Assembly (NCBI GenBank): GCA_035529695.1
Contig: DATKWD010000060.1
Location: 1 to 46,215 of the forward strand
DNA from: DATKWD01 sp035529695
GTDB taxonomy: Bacteria > Actinomycetota > Acidimicrobiia > Acidimicrobiales > Salinilacustritrichaceae
Direction of reading: 5' to 3'
DNA: 46,215 bases
The notes under the pieces were generated by a model. It made no database searches. It was not told where the DNA came from and was given only the letters and a program-made list of their open reading frames with translations. This document shows, piece after piece, positions 24,194 through 32,963 of this stretch; the first letter of the stretch is position 1; the number at the start of each line of letters is the position of its first letter. The translations under genes were made by a program, and so were the position numbers.

Positions 24194-24865
24194 GTGCCCC
24201 GCTTCTCTCCCGCCCACCCGTCCGGCGCCCACCTCTCGACCGAGGTCATCGAGTACGGCCCCGGCATCCCCACCGAAGCCGAGTTGCGGCTCGTGGGCGA
24301 CGTCGCCGGCAAGCGGGTGCTCAACCTGGGGTGCGGGGCCGGCTCGGCAGCCATCGCCCTGGCCCGCCAGGGTGCCAAGGTCATCGCGGTCGACGCATCG
24401 GCCAGCCAGCTCGCTGCCGCGCGGACGGCCGCCGAGGCCGCCGAGGTCAAGCTCGAGCTCCATCATGCGCCGCTCGCCGAGTTGGCGTTCGTCCGCGCCG
24501 ACACCATCGACGTCGCCCTCAGTGTCTACGGCTTCGCCGGGATCGACGACGTCGACCGGGTGTTCCGTCAGGTCGACCGTTGCCTGAAGCCCGAGCGCCC
24601 GATGGTCTTCTCGGTCAGCCACCCGGTCGCCGACATCGTCGACCTCGACGACCGAGCTCGGGTCCACCGCGCCTACGACGCCGCCGATCCCATCGGCTGG
24701 ATGCAGGGCGAGGACACCATGATCGAGTACCCCCGCACGATCAGCTCGCTGTTCACCTCACTCGGTCGGGCCAACTTCCGGGTCGACACCATCCTCGAAC
24801 CCGTCCCCAGAGGTCAGCTGGTCCCGCCCACCCTGATCATCCGGGCCCGCAAACAGGGCACCTGA
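24194..24865 (+). CDS. SAM-dependent class I methyltransferase
   Basis: A 223-aa methyltransferase with the SAM motif VLNLGCGAGSAAIALA (residues ~47-62), an acidic ribose-binding residue at the end of the next strand (VIAVDAS), and motif IV-like DVALSVYGFAGIDDV. The C-terminal half (FSVSHPVADIVDL, WMQGEDTMIEYPRTISS) is like small-molecule methyltransferases of the UbiE/COQ5-like group. Substrate unknown. GTG start at 24194; a TTG at 24155 is possible but adds unconserved sequence. Convergent with the CCA gene. Confidence 0.8.
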   Translation: MPRFSPAHPSGAHLSTEVIEYGPGIPTEAELRLVGDVAGKRVLNLGCGAGSAAIALARQGAKVIAVDASASQLAAARTAAEAAEVKLELHHAPLAELAFVRADTIDVALSVYGFAGIDDVDRVFRQVDRCLKPERPMVFSVSHPVADIVDLDDRARVHRAYDAADPIGWMQGEDTMIEYPRTISSLFTSLGRANFRVDTILEPVPRGQLVPPTLIIRARKQGT

Positions 24866-24883
24866 GGCACGGCCGGCGGCCCA

Positions 24884-26095
24884 TCACCGGTCTCGACGAA
24901 GGTGTTCGAGGGCCGCGGCCCGGCTGAGGGGTCCGACGCGGAAGCGGTGCTCACGCAACTCCGCGAGCGCCGCCCCGACCTCGGGCCCGCTCGGGACGCC
25001 CAGTTCGCGCATGATGTCGCCGCCGTCGACCGGGAGCGACTGATCGTCGAGATCCTCGGTCGACCCGAGCGCATCGATCGCGGCGGACATCGATCGTGCC
25101 CGCAGAGGATCTATCGTCGAGGCGAGCAGCAGCGCCGCGCGCCAGCCCGATCCACGGGCGACCCATCTGCGCACGGCTTCCGCATCGGGATCATCGGGAA
25201 TGGCCGCGACCGCCCCGACGAGGAACCCGACGGCGTCGGTGAGCTCTCTGCTGGCTCGGAGCCGTCCGAGCCGGAGGGTGGCGGTGCGAGGCGGCGCCGA
25301 GCTCAGGAGCGCGGCGAGGCGCAGCGATCGCTCGGCAGGGAGCTCGTCGATGTCGATGTCGACGTCGGCTTCAGGGAGCACCCGTGCGAGCAGGCCGGTC
25401 GTCGCCAGGAACCGCAGCCCCGCCATCGGCCGCTGGGTCTCGAGCAGTTTGGCCAGCTCGTCGAGCACCCGCTCGACCGACACGATCTCGAGCCGAGCAG
25501 CATGTTCGACGGCCGCCGCGACGAGGTCGTCGACCGGCGTGAGCCCGAACCTTGCGATGAACCTCCCGGCGCGAAGCATGCGCAAGGGGTCATCGACAAA
25601 GGAGATCTCGGGTGAGAGAGGGGTCCGCAGCACCTGCGACACGAGGTCGTCGCGACCCCCGTACGGATCGACCAGCTCGCCCGACGGGACCGCGACCGCC
25701 ATCGCGTTGACGGTGAAGTCTCGACGAGCCAGATCCTCCTCGAGCGCATCGGCGAACTCGACGTGCGGTTTGCGCGAGCCGGTGTCGTACCGCTCGGTCC
25801 GATGGGTCGTGATCTCATAGGGCCGGCCGTCGACCTGGGCTCCGATCGTGCCGAAACGCTCACCCTGGGTCCAGACCGTGTCGGTCAGGGTCCGCAGGAG
25901 GGCCAGGGTCTCGTCGGGGCGTGCGTCGGTGGTGAGATCGAGATCCCCGTCCCCCGATCGGTCGAGGAGCGCATCCCGCACGGATCCACCCACGAGGTGG
26001 AGTTGGAAGCCCGCCGCAGCGAAGGGTCCTGCCACCGGCTCGACCGCGGCCAGCAGCTGGCCGAAGGCGGCGCCGTCAGATGCCGTAGCCACCAC
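24884..26095 (-). CDS. cca: CCA-adding tRNA nucleotidyltransferase
   Basis: Adds or repairs the 3' CCA end of tRNA; this family also contains mycobacterial PcnA. 403 aa. The nucleotidyltransferase motifs are LHLVGGSVRDALL, then the catalytic DxD (GDLDL), RRDFTVNAMA, the DPYGG neck and the RMLRAGRFIARFGL ATP/CTP-binding motif. The C-terminal half is helical and shorter than in two-domain HD versions. The gene starts with GTG at 26095 (GTG at 26092 also possible) and overlaps the end of the PilT-like gene by ~20 nt, so it is translated as part of that operon. Confidence 0.92.
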   Translation of the reverse strand: MVATASDGAAFGQLLAAVEPVAGPFAAAGFQLHLVGGSVRDALLDRSGDGDLDLTTDARPDETLALLRTLTDTVWTQGERFGTIGAQVDGRPYEITTHRTERYDTGSRKPHVEFADALEEDLARRDFTVNAMAVAVPSGELVDPYGGRDDLVSQVLRTPLSPEISFVDDPLRMLRAGRFIARFGLTPVDDLVAAAVEHAARLEIVSVERVLDELAKLLETQRPMAGLRFLATTGLLARVLPEADVDIDIDELPAERSLRLAALLSSAPPRTATLRLGRLRASRELTDAVGFLVGAVAAIPDDPDAEAVRRWVARGSGWRAALLLASTIDPLRARSMSAAIDALGSTEDLDDQSLPVDGGDIMRELGVPSGPEVGAALAELREHRFRVGPLSRAAALEHLRRDR

Positions 26096-27149
26096 GTTCG
26101 ATGTTGATGCGGAACTCCTCTTCGTCCAACACGACCCCCATCGCCTCATCGATGGTGATCAGACCGTCGCGGTACAGATCGAGGACGCCCTGATCGAACG
26201 TCTGCATGCCCGAGTAGCGGCCCTCTTCGAGGACACGAGGAAGTTCGTCGATGCGCTCGGGGTCACTGATGCAGGCCAACGACTTGGCCGTCCCGATGAA
26301 GACCTCGGCCGCGGCGACACGCCCTGCGCCGTCGGCCCTGTCGAGCAGGCGTTGCGACACGATGCCGAACAGGTTCCGGCTGAGCGTCACTCGGGCCTGC
26401 CGCTGTTCGGCAAGGGGGAACGCCTGGATCAGTCGGTCGACCGTCTCGATCGACGAGGTCGACCGCATGACGACGATCACGAGCTTGCCGGTCTCCGCGG
26501 CGGCGAGCGCGGCACGAACGGTGTCGGCGTCGGGAAGCTCGCCGATGAAGATGACGTCGGGATCCTGTTTGAGGCAGTGCTCGACGGCCTCGGCCATCGA
26601 CGGAGCGTCGGTCCCGATCTCACGCTGGCTGACGATCCCCTCCTTGTCGGCATGCAGCACCTCGATGGGGTTCTCGATCGTCGCGATGTGCACCGAGCGC
26701 GAACGGTTGATGGCATCGACGACCGCGGCCGCGGTCGTCGTCGTGCCAGAGCCGGAGGGCCCTGCGAGCACCACCAGACCGCGTTGAGCCTCGGCGAGCT
26801 TGGCGACACTGGCCGGGAGCTCGAGCTCTTCGAGCGTCGGAATGCCCGGAACCACGCGACGGACCGCACAGGCAACCGAGCCGCGTTGCTGGTACAGGTT
26901 GACCCGGAACCGTCCGAGACCGGCCACGCTCCGCACGAGATCGAAGCTGCCGTCGGCTCTGAGCGCAGCCAGAGCAGCGGCATCGAGCAGCTGCGCGGCG
27001 AGCGCATCCATGCTCTCGGTCGTGGGCTCGGGAAAGGGCGCCGGCTCGAGCACCCCGCCGACCCGGACGCGGGGCAACGAACCCACCTTGAGATGCACAT
27101 CGGTCCCCTCGACCGAGACCAGATGGCGCAGGATCTCCTCGAAATTCAT
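26076..27149 (-). CDS. PilT/PilU-family ATPase homologue with degenerate active site
   Basis: A 357-aa protein that aligns along the whole of type IV pilus retraction ATPase PilT: N-terminal PAS-like domain (MNFEEILRHLVSVEGTDVHL), RFRVNLYQQRG, and the GMQTFDQGVLDLYRDGLIT C-terminus. The ATPase motifs are altered: Walker A reads GPSGSGTT (Lys136 replaced by Thr136), the Asp-box TIEDPIE is TIENPIE, and the His-box GTLHT is VVMRS (His229 replaced by Arg229). The Walker B glutamate in FIGELPD remains. ATP hydrolysis is therefore doubtful. No other pilus gene lies nearby. The ATG overlaps the stop of the HDAC-like gene (ATGA) and the end overlaps cca. Confidence 0.85.
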   Translation of the reverse strand: MNFEEILRHLVSVEGTDVHLKVGSLPRVRVGGVLEPAPFPEPTTESMDALAAQLLDAAALAALRADGSFDLVRSVAGLGRFRVNLYQQRGSVACAVRRVVPGIPTLEELELPASVAKLAEAQRGLVVLAGPSGSGTTTTAAAVVDAINRSRSVHIATIENPIEVLHADKEGIVSQREIGTDAPSMAEAVEHCLKQDPDVIFIGELPDADTVRAALAAAETGKLVIVVMRSTSSIETVDRLIQAFPLAEQRQARVTLSRNLFGIVSQRLLDRADGAGRVAAAEVFIGTAKSLACISDPERIDELPRVLEEGRYSGMQTFDQGVLDLYRDGLITIDEAMGVVLDEEEFRINIERGGYGI

Positions 27150-28183
27150 GACATCTCCACTTCGGGCTCCTCGGCTTCGGACAGGCGGTGTTGGGTCTCC
27201 ATGGCCGCGGCGACCACGTGGCTCCCGGGACCGTTGCTGGTCGGGGCCTCGGGGGCGATCCGGACACCGGCCAGCGCCCCGACACAGGCCGCCGTCGAAG
27301 TCTCGAGCGCAGCGAGATCGTACCCCCCCTCGAGGAAGGCGAGGCGCCTCCCGGGGGGCACGAGTGACACCAGGTCGGCAGTCAGGTCCGCGAAGTCGCC
27401 CGACGACAGCCCGAGCCCGGTGAGCGGATCGGCCCGGTGGGCATCGAACCCCGCGGACAACAGCAGCCACGTCGGCGCGAACGAGTCGGCCAACGGCGCG
27501 ATCAGCTCATCGACGGCCGACCGGTAGTGATCGCCGGTCGCGCCGGCGGGAAACGGCACGTTCAGGGTCGACCCGAGGCCCTGGCCGACACCGCCCTCGT
27601 CGAGCGCGCCGGTCCCGGGGTAGAGCGGGAACTGGTGGAGCGACACATAGGCGACCGTCGGATCGTCATAGAAGATGTCCTGGGTGCCGTTTCCGTGGTG
27701 AGCGTCATAGTCCACGATCAGCACCCGCTCGCCGCGCGCAGTCAACCACCGGGCGGTCACGGCCACGTTGTTGAACAGGCAGAAGCCCATGGCCTGATCG
27801 GCGGTGGCATGGTGACCCGGCGGCCGCACGGCACAGAACGCGGCATCGGCCACCCCCTCGTCGAGTGCCTGCACGGCGGTGAGCCCGGCACCCGCCGCCA
27901 GCATCGCCACGTCGTAGCTGTGCTCGTTCACCCCCGTGTCGGCGTCGATCAGGCCGCCGCCGCTGCGGCTCAGCGCTTCGATCGACCCGCGATGGGGTGG
28001 GGGGTGGACCGCGTCGATCTCGCGGTCGGTCGCCGGACGGGGATCCATCGGGATCACCGCCTCGGCCAACCCGCTGCCGGCGATACCGGCCAACACCGCA
28101 TCCAGGCGCCGTGGCCGCTCGGGATGTGCACGCGCGGCGACGTGGTCGGTGAAGCGCGGATGGGTCACGAGCAGCACCGACAC
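27146..28183 (-). CDS. Histone deacetylase-like (AcuC-type) deacetylase
   Basis: A 345-aa zinc-dependent amidohydrolase. The charge relay and metal site are intact: RPPGHHA (two His of the relay), DYDAHHGNGTQDIFY (metal Asp and His), SAGFDAHRADP (metal Asp) and LEGGYDL with the catalytic Tyr. Bacterial members deacetylate acetyl-CoA synthetase, polyamines or short-chain acyl lysines; which applies is unknown. The C-terminal ~35 residues are unconserved. GTG start at 28183, 8 nt after a minus-strand TAGCCT box. First gene of an operon with the PilT-like gene and cca, linked by a 4-nt ATGA overlap. Confidence 0.9.
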   Translation of the reverse strand: MSVLLVTHPRFTDHVAARAHPERPRRLDAVLAGIAGSGLAEAVIPMDPRPATDREIDAVHPPPHRGSIEALSRSGGGLIDADTGVNEHSYDVAMLAAGAGLTAVQALDEGVADAAFCAVRPPGHHATADQAMGFCLFNNVAVTARWLTARGERVLIVDYDAHHGNGTQDIFYDDPTVAYVSLHQFPLYPGTGALDEGGVGQGLGSTLNVPFPAGATGDHYRSAVDELIAPLADSFAPTWLLLSAGFDAHRADPLTGLGLSSGDFADLTADLVSLVPPGRRLAFLEGGYDLAALETSTAACVGALAGVRIAPEAPTSNGPGSHVVAAAMETQHRLSEAEEPEVEMS

Positions 28184-28191
28184 GACCCCCG

Positions 28192-28270
28192 AGGCTACTC
28201 CTCCACCCGGGTCGCCGAGCCGGGCCGGTCCACCGAGCGCCTCCACTTCGGTCGACCGGACTTCTATCGT
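28192..28270. promoter_or_regulatory. Divergent leaderless promoters, HDAC-like / GNAT
   Basis: On the minus strand TAGCCT (28192-28197) lies 8 nt before the deacetylase GTG; on the plus strand TATCGT (28265-28270) lies 6 nt before the acetyltransferase GTG. A deacetylase and an acetyltransferase sharing one 93-bp divergent promoter region suggests joint control (inference). Confidence 0.45.
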
Positions 28271-28276
28271 GAAGAG

Positions 28277-28981
28277 GTGACCTCCCCCGACGTGGTGCGC
28301 CTCGGTGCCGAACGCATCCGCGTCGGCCCGTGGAGATCGACCGACGGGTGGGGTCTGGTCGCTCCCGTCGGAGCGAATCGGCCGCCGTCGATGGCCGCCG
28401 TCGACCGAGCCCTCGACGAGCTCCGAGCTCGCGGCTACCACCGTGCCGTGACGCCGGCCCTGGCCGTCACCGAACAGGCCACATTTCTCCGACGAGGCTT
28501 CGAGGTCCACCACCGACTCCACCTGCTCACCCACGACCTGCGAGAGCTGCCCGACGTGGAGCCAGTCCCGACACGAAGGGCCCGACGCAGCGATCGCGGC
28601 GACGTGATCGCAGTCGACCAGCTCGCGTTCCCACCATTCTGGCGTTTCGACTCGGCCGGACTCGACGAGGCACTCGCCGCCACCCCGAGCCACCGACACC
28701 GGGTCGCCGGCGACCCGGTCCACGGATACTCGGTCTGGGGTCGGGCCCACCAACGCGGGTACCTCCAGCGCCTCGCCGTTCACCCCGACCATGCCGGAAG
28801 AGGAATCGGCGCAGGCATGGTCCTCGACGGGTTGCGGTGGCTCAGGCGCTGGCGGGTCACCGAAGCACTCGTGAACACCCAGGACGACAACGACCGAGCA
28901 CTCGGCCTCTACGAACGACTGGGCTTCCAACGACGCATCCGCGGGCTCGCCGTCCTGTACTTCGACCTGACCGACCGCTGA
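28277..28981 (+). CDS. GNAT family N-acetyltransferase
   Basis: A 234-aa protein whose C-terminal half is a GNAT domain: strand-4 and helix-3 acetyl-CoA motif LAVHPDHAGRGIGAGMVLDGL (Q/RxxGxG/A), then ALVNTQDDNDRALGLYERLGFQRR. The N-terminal ~90 residues may be a degenerate second GNAT module (ALAVTEQATFLRRGFEVHHRLHLL repeats the LGF-like pattern). Substrate unknown; the divergent deacetylase invites the idea of reversible acetylation. GTG start at 28277 follows TATCGT by 6 nt. Its stop overlaps the next gene's ATG by one base (TGATG). Confidence 0.8.
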   Translation: MTSPDVVRLGAERIRVGPWRSTDGWGLVAPVGANRPPSMAAVDRALDELRARGYHRAVTPALAVTEQATFLRRGFEVHHRLHLLTHDLRELPDVEPVPTRRARRSDRGDVIAVDQLAFPPFWRFDSAGLDEALAATPSHRHRVAGDPVHGYSVWGRAHQRGYLQRLAVHPDHAGRGIGAGMVLDGLRWLRRWRVTEALVNTQDDNDRALGLYERLGFQRRIRGLAVLYFDLTDR

Positions 28982-30981
28982 TGCCCCGCCATCACCGCCT
29001 CGTCGGGATGCTCGGACTCTCGGCACTGCTCCTGGTCGTGCTCGGTACCCCCCGGGCCGCGGCCGCAGGGTCTGACGATTCACCTGCGGAGATCCGGCCC
29101 ACGCTGGCGGGCCAGACGTCCTTCGTCGAACATGACGGGCTGTTCGAGCTCGAGCTCGACACGACCGAGGTCCCGGCCGACGCCCGGGTCGAGGTCGTCG
29201 TGCGAGACCGGGTCCTCAGCCGATCGGAGTTCGGGTTGTCGGTCACCGGTGACCGCCTCCGGGCAACTCGATTCTCGCTGCCACCTCGGCCCTTCACCGA
29301 GATCGACGGCTTCGCCACGGGGCGAGCCCGGTTCGAGATCCGGGTCGGGCAGGGCGAGGGGCAAGCACGGCTCACCCGCGAGGGGGTGTACCCGGTCGAG
29401 GTCCGGATCTTCGATGCCGACGGGGTCCGGATCGGCGGTGTGGTCACCCACCTCGTCCTGCTTCCCGATGCCAGCGAGGAACCTCGGCCCCTCGCCGTTG
29501 CCTTGGTCTCCGAAATCGGGCTCGACCCGGCGACGGCCCCCGACGGGTCCTCCATCACCCCACCGCCGGAGACCCGCGACCTGGCACGGCTGATCGAGGT
29601 CTTGGCCGCTCACCCAGACGTCCCACTGTCGATCGCAGCGCGGCCCGAGACGGTCGAGGCATTCGCCATCTCCGAGGACCCCGACGCGACCGCTGCGCTC
29701 CTCGCGCTCCGCGACGCCATTCCGGGACGACAGGTGGTCGCACTCCCCTATGTCGACGTCGACGTGGCCGCACTCATCGCGGCCGGCTTGGACGACGAAC
29801 TCGATCGGCAGCTCCGCCGAGGCGAGCAGATCCTTCGGGCTGAACTCGACGTCGAACCCGAGTCGTCGATCTGGCTCGCCGAACCGACCCTCGACGTCGC
29901 CGCGACGGAAGCCCTGATCCAGCGGGGGCGCGATTCGTTCGTGGTCGATGAAGGCCGAGTCGCCCCGATCGACCAAGGCAACGGCTTGTCGCTGACGCGG
30001 CGATTCGGGCTCGCGGTTCCCGGCCCCCCGCCGGCAGCCACGAAGACCGACCCGGTGCTCGGGTTTCGATTGCTCGACTCGGTCGATCCGGCGCTGGCCG
30101 CGCACACCGTCCTCGCCGAACTGGCGGTCATCAGCCTCGAAGAGCCCAGCTCGAGTCGGGGGGTGGTGATCCGCCCACCCGATGGGCCGCTGCCACCGGT
30201 CGAGACCCTCGAGATCATGCTCGACGCACTGACGACGCCGAATGCGCTGGTGACCCCGGTGACCCTCGATCAGTTCTTCGGCCAGGTCGAGCCGCTGACC
30301 GGGCTCGAAGCCGAACTGACCCCCGAGCCGCACGACAACCTCTCCACCTATGCGCGTGAGCTCAGAGAGACGCGGCGCTTGTTGGAGAGCTACGCCTCCA
30401 TGGCGGGAAGCAGCGAGCAGTCGGCGCCGTTCGAACAGCTTCTCATGATCGGCGCGGCCCGGGGACTCAGCCCCGCCGAGCGGTCCGACTACCTCGCCGC
30501 CGCACGCGACGGGGTCACCGATCAGTTGGGAGCGGTCACGATCTCGGATGCACGGACCATCACCCTGACCGCCCGCACGGGCAGCGTGCCGCTGACGCTT
30601 CGCAACGACAGTGGGATCCCACTCCACGTCCTGGTGACCCTCGACAGCGAGCGGCTCGAGTTCCCTGACGGCGAGGTGCTCGACCTCGTGCTCACCGAAG
30701 AGGTCACGCGGGTCGATGTGGCCGTCAACACCCGCACATCGGGATCCTTTCCCCTGCGGATCGACGTCCAGTCTCCTGACGGACTCCTCGAGCTGGCGGC
30801 CACTCGGGTGACGATCCGGTCGACGGCGGTGTCGGGGGTCGGCATCATCCTGTCGGTCGGCGCGCTCGTCATCCTCGTCCTCTGGTGGCTTCGCGACTGG
30901 CGGAGCGGGAGACGCGACCGCAGGTTGGTCGAGCGGCGAACGGCCGACCGAGACGCAGACGCCCATCCCTCCCCCGCGTGA
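28981..30981 (+). CDS. DUF6049 family secreted membrane-anchored protein
   Basis: A 666-aa surface protein: signal peptide (residues ~7-28, ending in AAAAG), a large extracytoplasmic region, and a C-terminal transmembrane helix (GVGIILSVGALVILVLWWLRDW) followed by a basic cytoplasmic tail. Content and position match the actinobacterial DUF6049 proteins (mycobacterial Rv3909 type): LIEVLAAHPDVPLSIAARPETV, then ALPYVDVDVAALIAAG, and WLAEPTLDVAATEAL. In mycobacteria this gene lies directly upstream of murJ, which is missing here. Coupled to the GNAT gene by a TGATG overlap. Function unknown; probably envelope-related. Confidence 0.75.
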   Translation: MPRHHRLVGMLGLSALLLVVLGTPRAAAAGSDDSPAEIRPTLAGQTSFVEHDGLFELELDTTEVPADARVEVVVRDRVLSRSEFGLSVTGDRLRATRFSLPPRPFTEIDGFATGRARFEIRVGQGEGQARLTREGVYPVEVRIFDADGVRIGGVVTHLVLLPDASEEPRPLAVALVSEIGLDPATAPDGSSITPPPETRDLARLIEVLAAHPDVPLSIAARPETVEAFAISEDPDATAALLALRDAIPGRQVVALPYVDVDVAALIAAGLDDELDRQLRRGEQILRAELDVEPESSIWLAEPTLDVAATEALIQRGRDSFVVDEGRVAPIDQGNGLSLTRRFGLAVPGPPPAATKTDPVLGFRLLDSVDPALAAHTVLAELAVISLEEPSSSRGVVIRPPDGPLPPVETLEIMLDALTTPNALVTPVTLDQFFGQVEPLTGLEAELTPEPHDNLSTYARELRETRRLLESYASMAGSSEQSAPFEQLLMIGAARGLSPAERSDYLAAARDGVTDQLGAVTISDARTITLTARTGSVPLTLRNDSGIPLHVLVTLDSERLEFPDGEVLDLVLTEEVTRVDVAVNTRTSGSFPLRIDVQSPDGLLELAATRVTIRSTAVSGVGIILSVGALVILVLWWLRDWRSGRRDRRLVERRTADRDADAHPSPA

Positions 30982-31015
30982 ACCCCTCTCTGACACACCT
31001 GGGCCTCCGCATGGC

Positions 31016-31021
31016 TACGCT
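31016..31021 (+). promoter_or_regulatory. Leaderless -10-like box upstream of degV
   Basis: TACGCT, 8 nt before the GTG at 31030, which is an in-frame alternative start of degV. Confidence 0.35.
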
Positions 31022-31056
31022 CCGCCACCGTGAGCGACCCTGGAGGATCGAACCCG

Positions 31057-31902
31057 ATGACCAACGTTGGCATCGTCACCGACAGCGCATGTGATCTGAC
31101 CGACGAGGAGGTCACCTCGCTCGGCATCGAGGTCGTCCCGCTCTCGATCCGATTCGGTGACGAGGAGTTCGAAGACCGCACCGAGCTCACCTCAGAGGGC
31201 TTCTACGACAAGATGGCGACGGCCGATGTCTTTCCCGAGACCGCGGCGCCGTCGCCCGGCAAGTTCGCACAGGCGTTCCAGAACCTCGCCGCCGGCGGTG
31301 CCACCGAGATCGTCTGCATCAACCTCTCGTCCAAGCTGTCGGCCACGATGCAATCGGCCGAGAACGCTGCCCGTGACATGGACGGCGACGTGCAGGTCCA
31401 CGTGGTCGATTCGAGGTCGATCACGTCGGGCCTCGGGATGCAGGTCATCAGGGCCGGCGAACTGGCCGGCGGCGGCGCGTCGGCGGCCGAGATCGTCGCG
31501 CTGGTCACCGATCTGTCGACCCGAACGAAGGTGTACGGCGCACTCAACAGCCTCGACAACCTCAAGAAGGGTGGCCGCATCGGCGGCGCCCAGGCGCTGC
31601 TCGGCGGGCTCCTGTCGATCAAGCCGGTCATCAACATCTCCTCGGGCGAAGTGCAGGAGGCCGGCAAGCCCCGCACCAGGAAGAAGGCGCTCGAGATGCT
31701 CCGCGACAAGGTCTTCGAGTCACCGGACGCGCAGGACCTCTGCGTCTACGACGGGTTCGCCGATGACCGAGACTCGATGATCGACCTGCTGGCCGAGCGC
31801 TACGACCCCGCCACCATCCGCACCGGTCACATCGGCGCGGTCATCGGCACCCACGGCGGGCCAGGGGTGATCGGTGTGACCTGGTTCGACCCCGCCAGCT
31901 GA
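31057..31902 (+). CDS. degV: DegV family fatty-acid-binding protein
   Basis: A 281-aa DegV-fold protein; in Gram-positive bacteria FakB members present fatty acids to the FakA kinase, and no fakA is in this window. Features: VGIVTDSACDL at the start (Ser/Thr contacts for the carboxyl group), AAPSPGKFAQAF, INLSSKLSATMQSAENAA, GALNSLDNLKKGGRIGGAQALLGGLLSIKPVI, which is the GGRI motif of the family, and a final GAVIGTHGGPGVIGVTWF. The ATG at 31057 is chosen because the conserved strand starts there and GGAGG lies ~10 nt upstream; the GTG at 31030 fits the leaderless box and would add nine residues. A strong terminator follows. Confidence 0.9.
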   Translation: MTNVGIVTDSACDLTDEEVTSLGIEVVPLSIRFGDEEFEDRTELTSEGFYDKMATADVFPETAAPSPGKFAQAFQNLAAGGATEIVCINLSSKLSATMQSAENAARDMDGDVQVHVVDSRSITSGLGMQVIRAGELAGGGASAAEIVALVTDLSTRTKVYGALNSLDNLKKGGRIGGAQALLGGLLSIKPVINISSGEVQEAGKPRTRKKALEMLRDKVFESPDAQDLCVYDGFADDRDSMIDLLAERYDPATIRTGHIGAVIGTHGGPGVIGVTWFDPAS

Positions 31903-31930
31903 GCCGACCCGGCCACGACGCCGGACGCGC

Positions 31931-31958
31931 AAGGGGCCCCGGTCGCCCGGGGCCCCTT
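31931..31958. terminator. Strong bidirectional terminator hairpin
   Basis: An 11-bp perfect stem, AAGGGGCCCCG (31931-31941) and CGGGGCCCCTT (31948-31958), with a 6-nt loop. It lies between convergent genes (degV and the binding protein) and has T residues at the + side and A residues for the - side, so it can serve both. Confidence 0.75.
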
Positions 31959-31977
31959 CGATCAGTGAGCGGACTCG

Positions 31978-32925
31978 CTAGAGGTTCAACCCCGCGACGA
32001 AGTCGGCAGCGATCGCGTCGGCGTCTTCCTTGTCGATGTCGAACCGCTTGTTGAGTGCGGTGAGGGTGTCGGTGTCGAGCGCCGCGCTGACCTGGTTGAC
32101 CAAGGCCACCATGTCGTCGCCGTAGGCCTCGGCCACCGCGTTGCTCACGACCGGAGTGATGTTGTCGGCGGCCAGCATGTTCTGATCGTCCTCGAGCAAC
32201 ACCCACCCTTCGTCGGCGATCTTTGCCGAGGTCGAGAACAGCACGCCGATGTTGACCGCGTCCGCGGCGAGCGAATCGGCGACCAAGCCGGCATCGAGTG
32301 GCGTGAACCCACCCGTCAGATCGACGCCGTACACGCGGTCGAGGCCAGGGATGCAGAACGGGTTGGTCTCGCAGTCCGCCGGGGCGCCCAGCGTGAGGCC
32401 TTCACCGTCGGCAGGAAGATCCGACAGCTTCTCGTACCCGAGGTCGGCGGCGGTCTCGTCGGTGATCACGAACGCGTTGGTGTCGACCGCCGGGGCGGGG
32501 TCGAGCGCGGTCAGTTCGAGATCGTCGAGCTGGGCCTGGAGCAGTTCGACGGTCTCGTCGGCGTCGCCAGTCGCCTCGCCGGCGTTCTCGTTCAGGAACT
32601 CGAGCATCGACGCGGCGTACTCGGCCGAGAAGTTGACCTCGTCACTCGCGAAGGCCTCGAGCAGGATGTCGCGGAAGCCGCCGATCTCGACCAGTTCGAC
32701 GGTGAAGCCCTTGGCCTCGAGCGCCTGCTTGTAGATCTCGCCGAGGATCTTCGACTCGCCGAAGTCCTGGGCACCGATCTTGATGGTGGGTCCATCGACC
32801 GGAGCGGACGGCTCGTCACCCCCGCCGGTCGAAGCGGTGTCGGATGAGTCGTCACCGCAGGCCGCGGCGAACAGGCTGAACACCGCCAACACGGCGATCA
32901 ACCAACGAAATCGGGTCTTGAACAT
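31978..32925 (-). CDS. Glycine betaine/choline-type ABC transporter substrate-binding lipoprotein
   Basis: A 315-aa exported lipoprotein with signal LIAVLAVFSLFAAACG (lipobox AAC) and a type II binding fold of the ProX/OpuCC kind: IKIGAQDFGESKILGEIYKQALEAKGFTVE, the AGGFRD-like region (here IGGFRDILLEAF), EYAASMLEFLN, and VYGVDLTGGFTPLDAGLVADSLAADAVNIGVLFSTSAKI. These proteins bind quaternary ammonium osmoprotectants; the ligand is inferred from the family. SD AAAGGA lies 5-6 nt before the ATG. Downstream gene of the transporter operon. Confidence 0.88.
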   Translation of the reverse strand: MFKTRFRWLIAVLAVFSLFAAACGDDSSDTASTGGGDEPSAPVDGPTIKIGAQDFGESKILGEIYKQALEAKGFTVELVEIGGFRDILLEAFASDEVNFSAEYAASMLEFLNENAGEATGDADETVELLQAQLDDLELTALDPAPAVDTNAFVITDETAADLGYEKLSDLPADGEGLTLGAPADCETNPFCIPGLDRVYGVDLTGGFTPLDAGLVADSLAADAVNIGVLFSTSAKIADEGWVLLEDDQNMLAADNITPVVSNAVAEAYGDDMVALVNQVSAALDTDTLTALNKRFDIDKEDADAIAADFVAGLNL

Positions 32926-32963
32926 GGGGATCCTTTCGAGGGGACGACTGAGATCTCAGGCGG

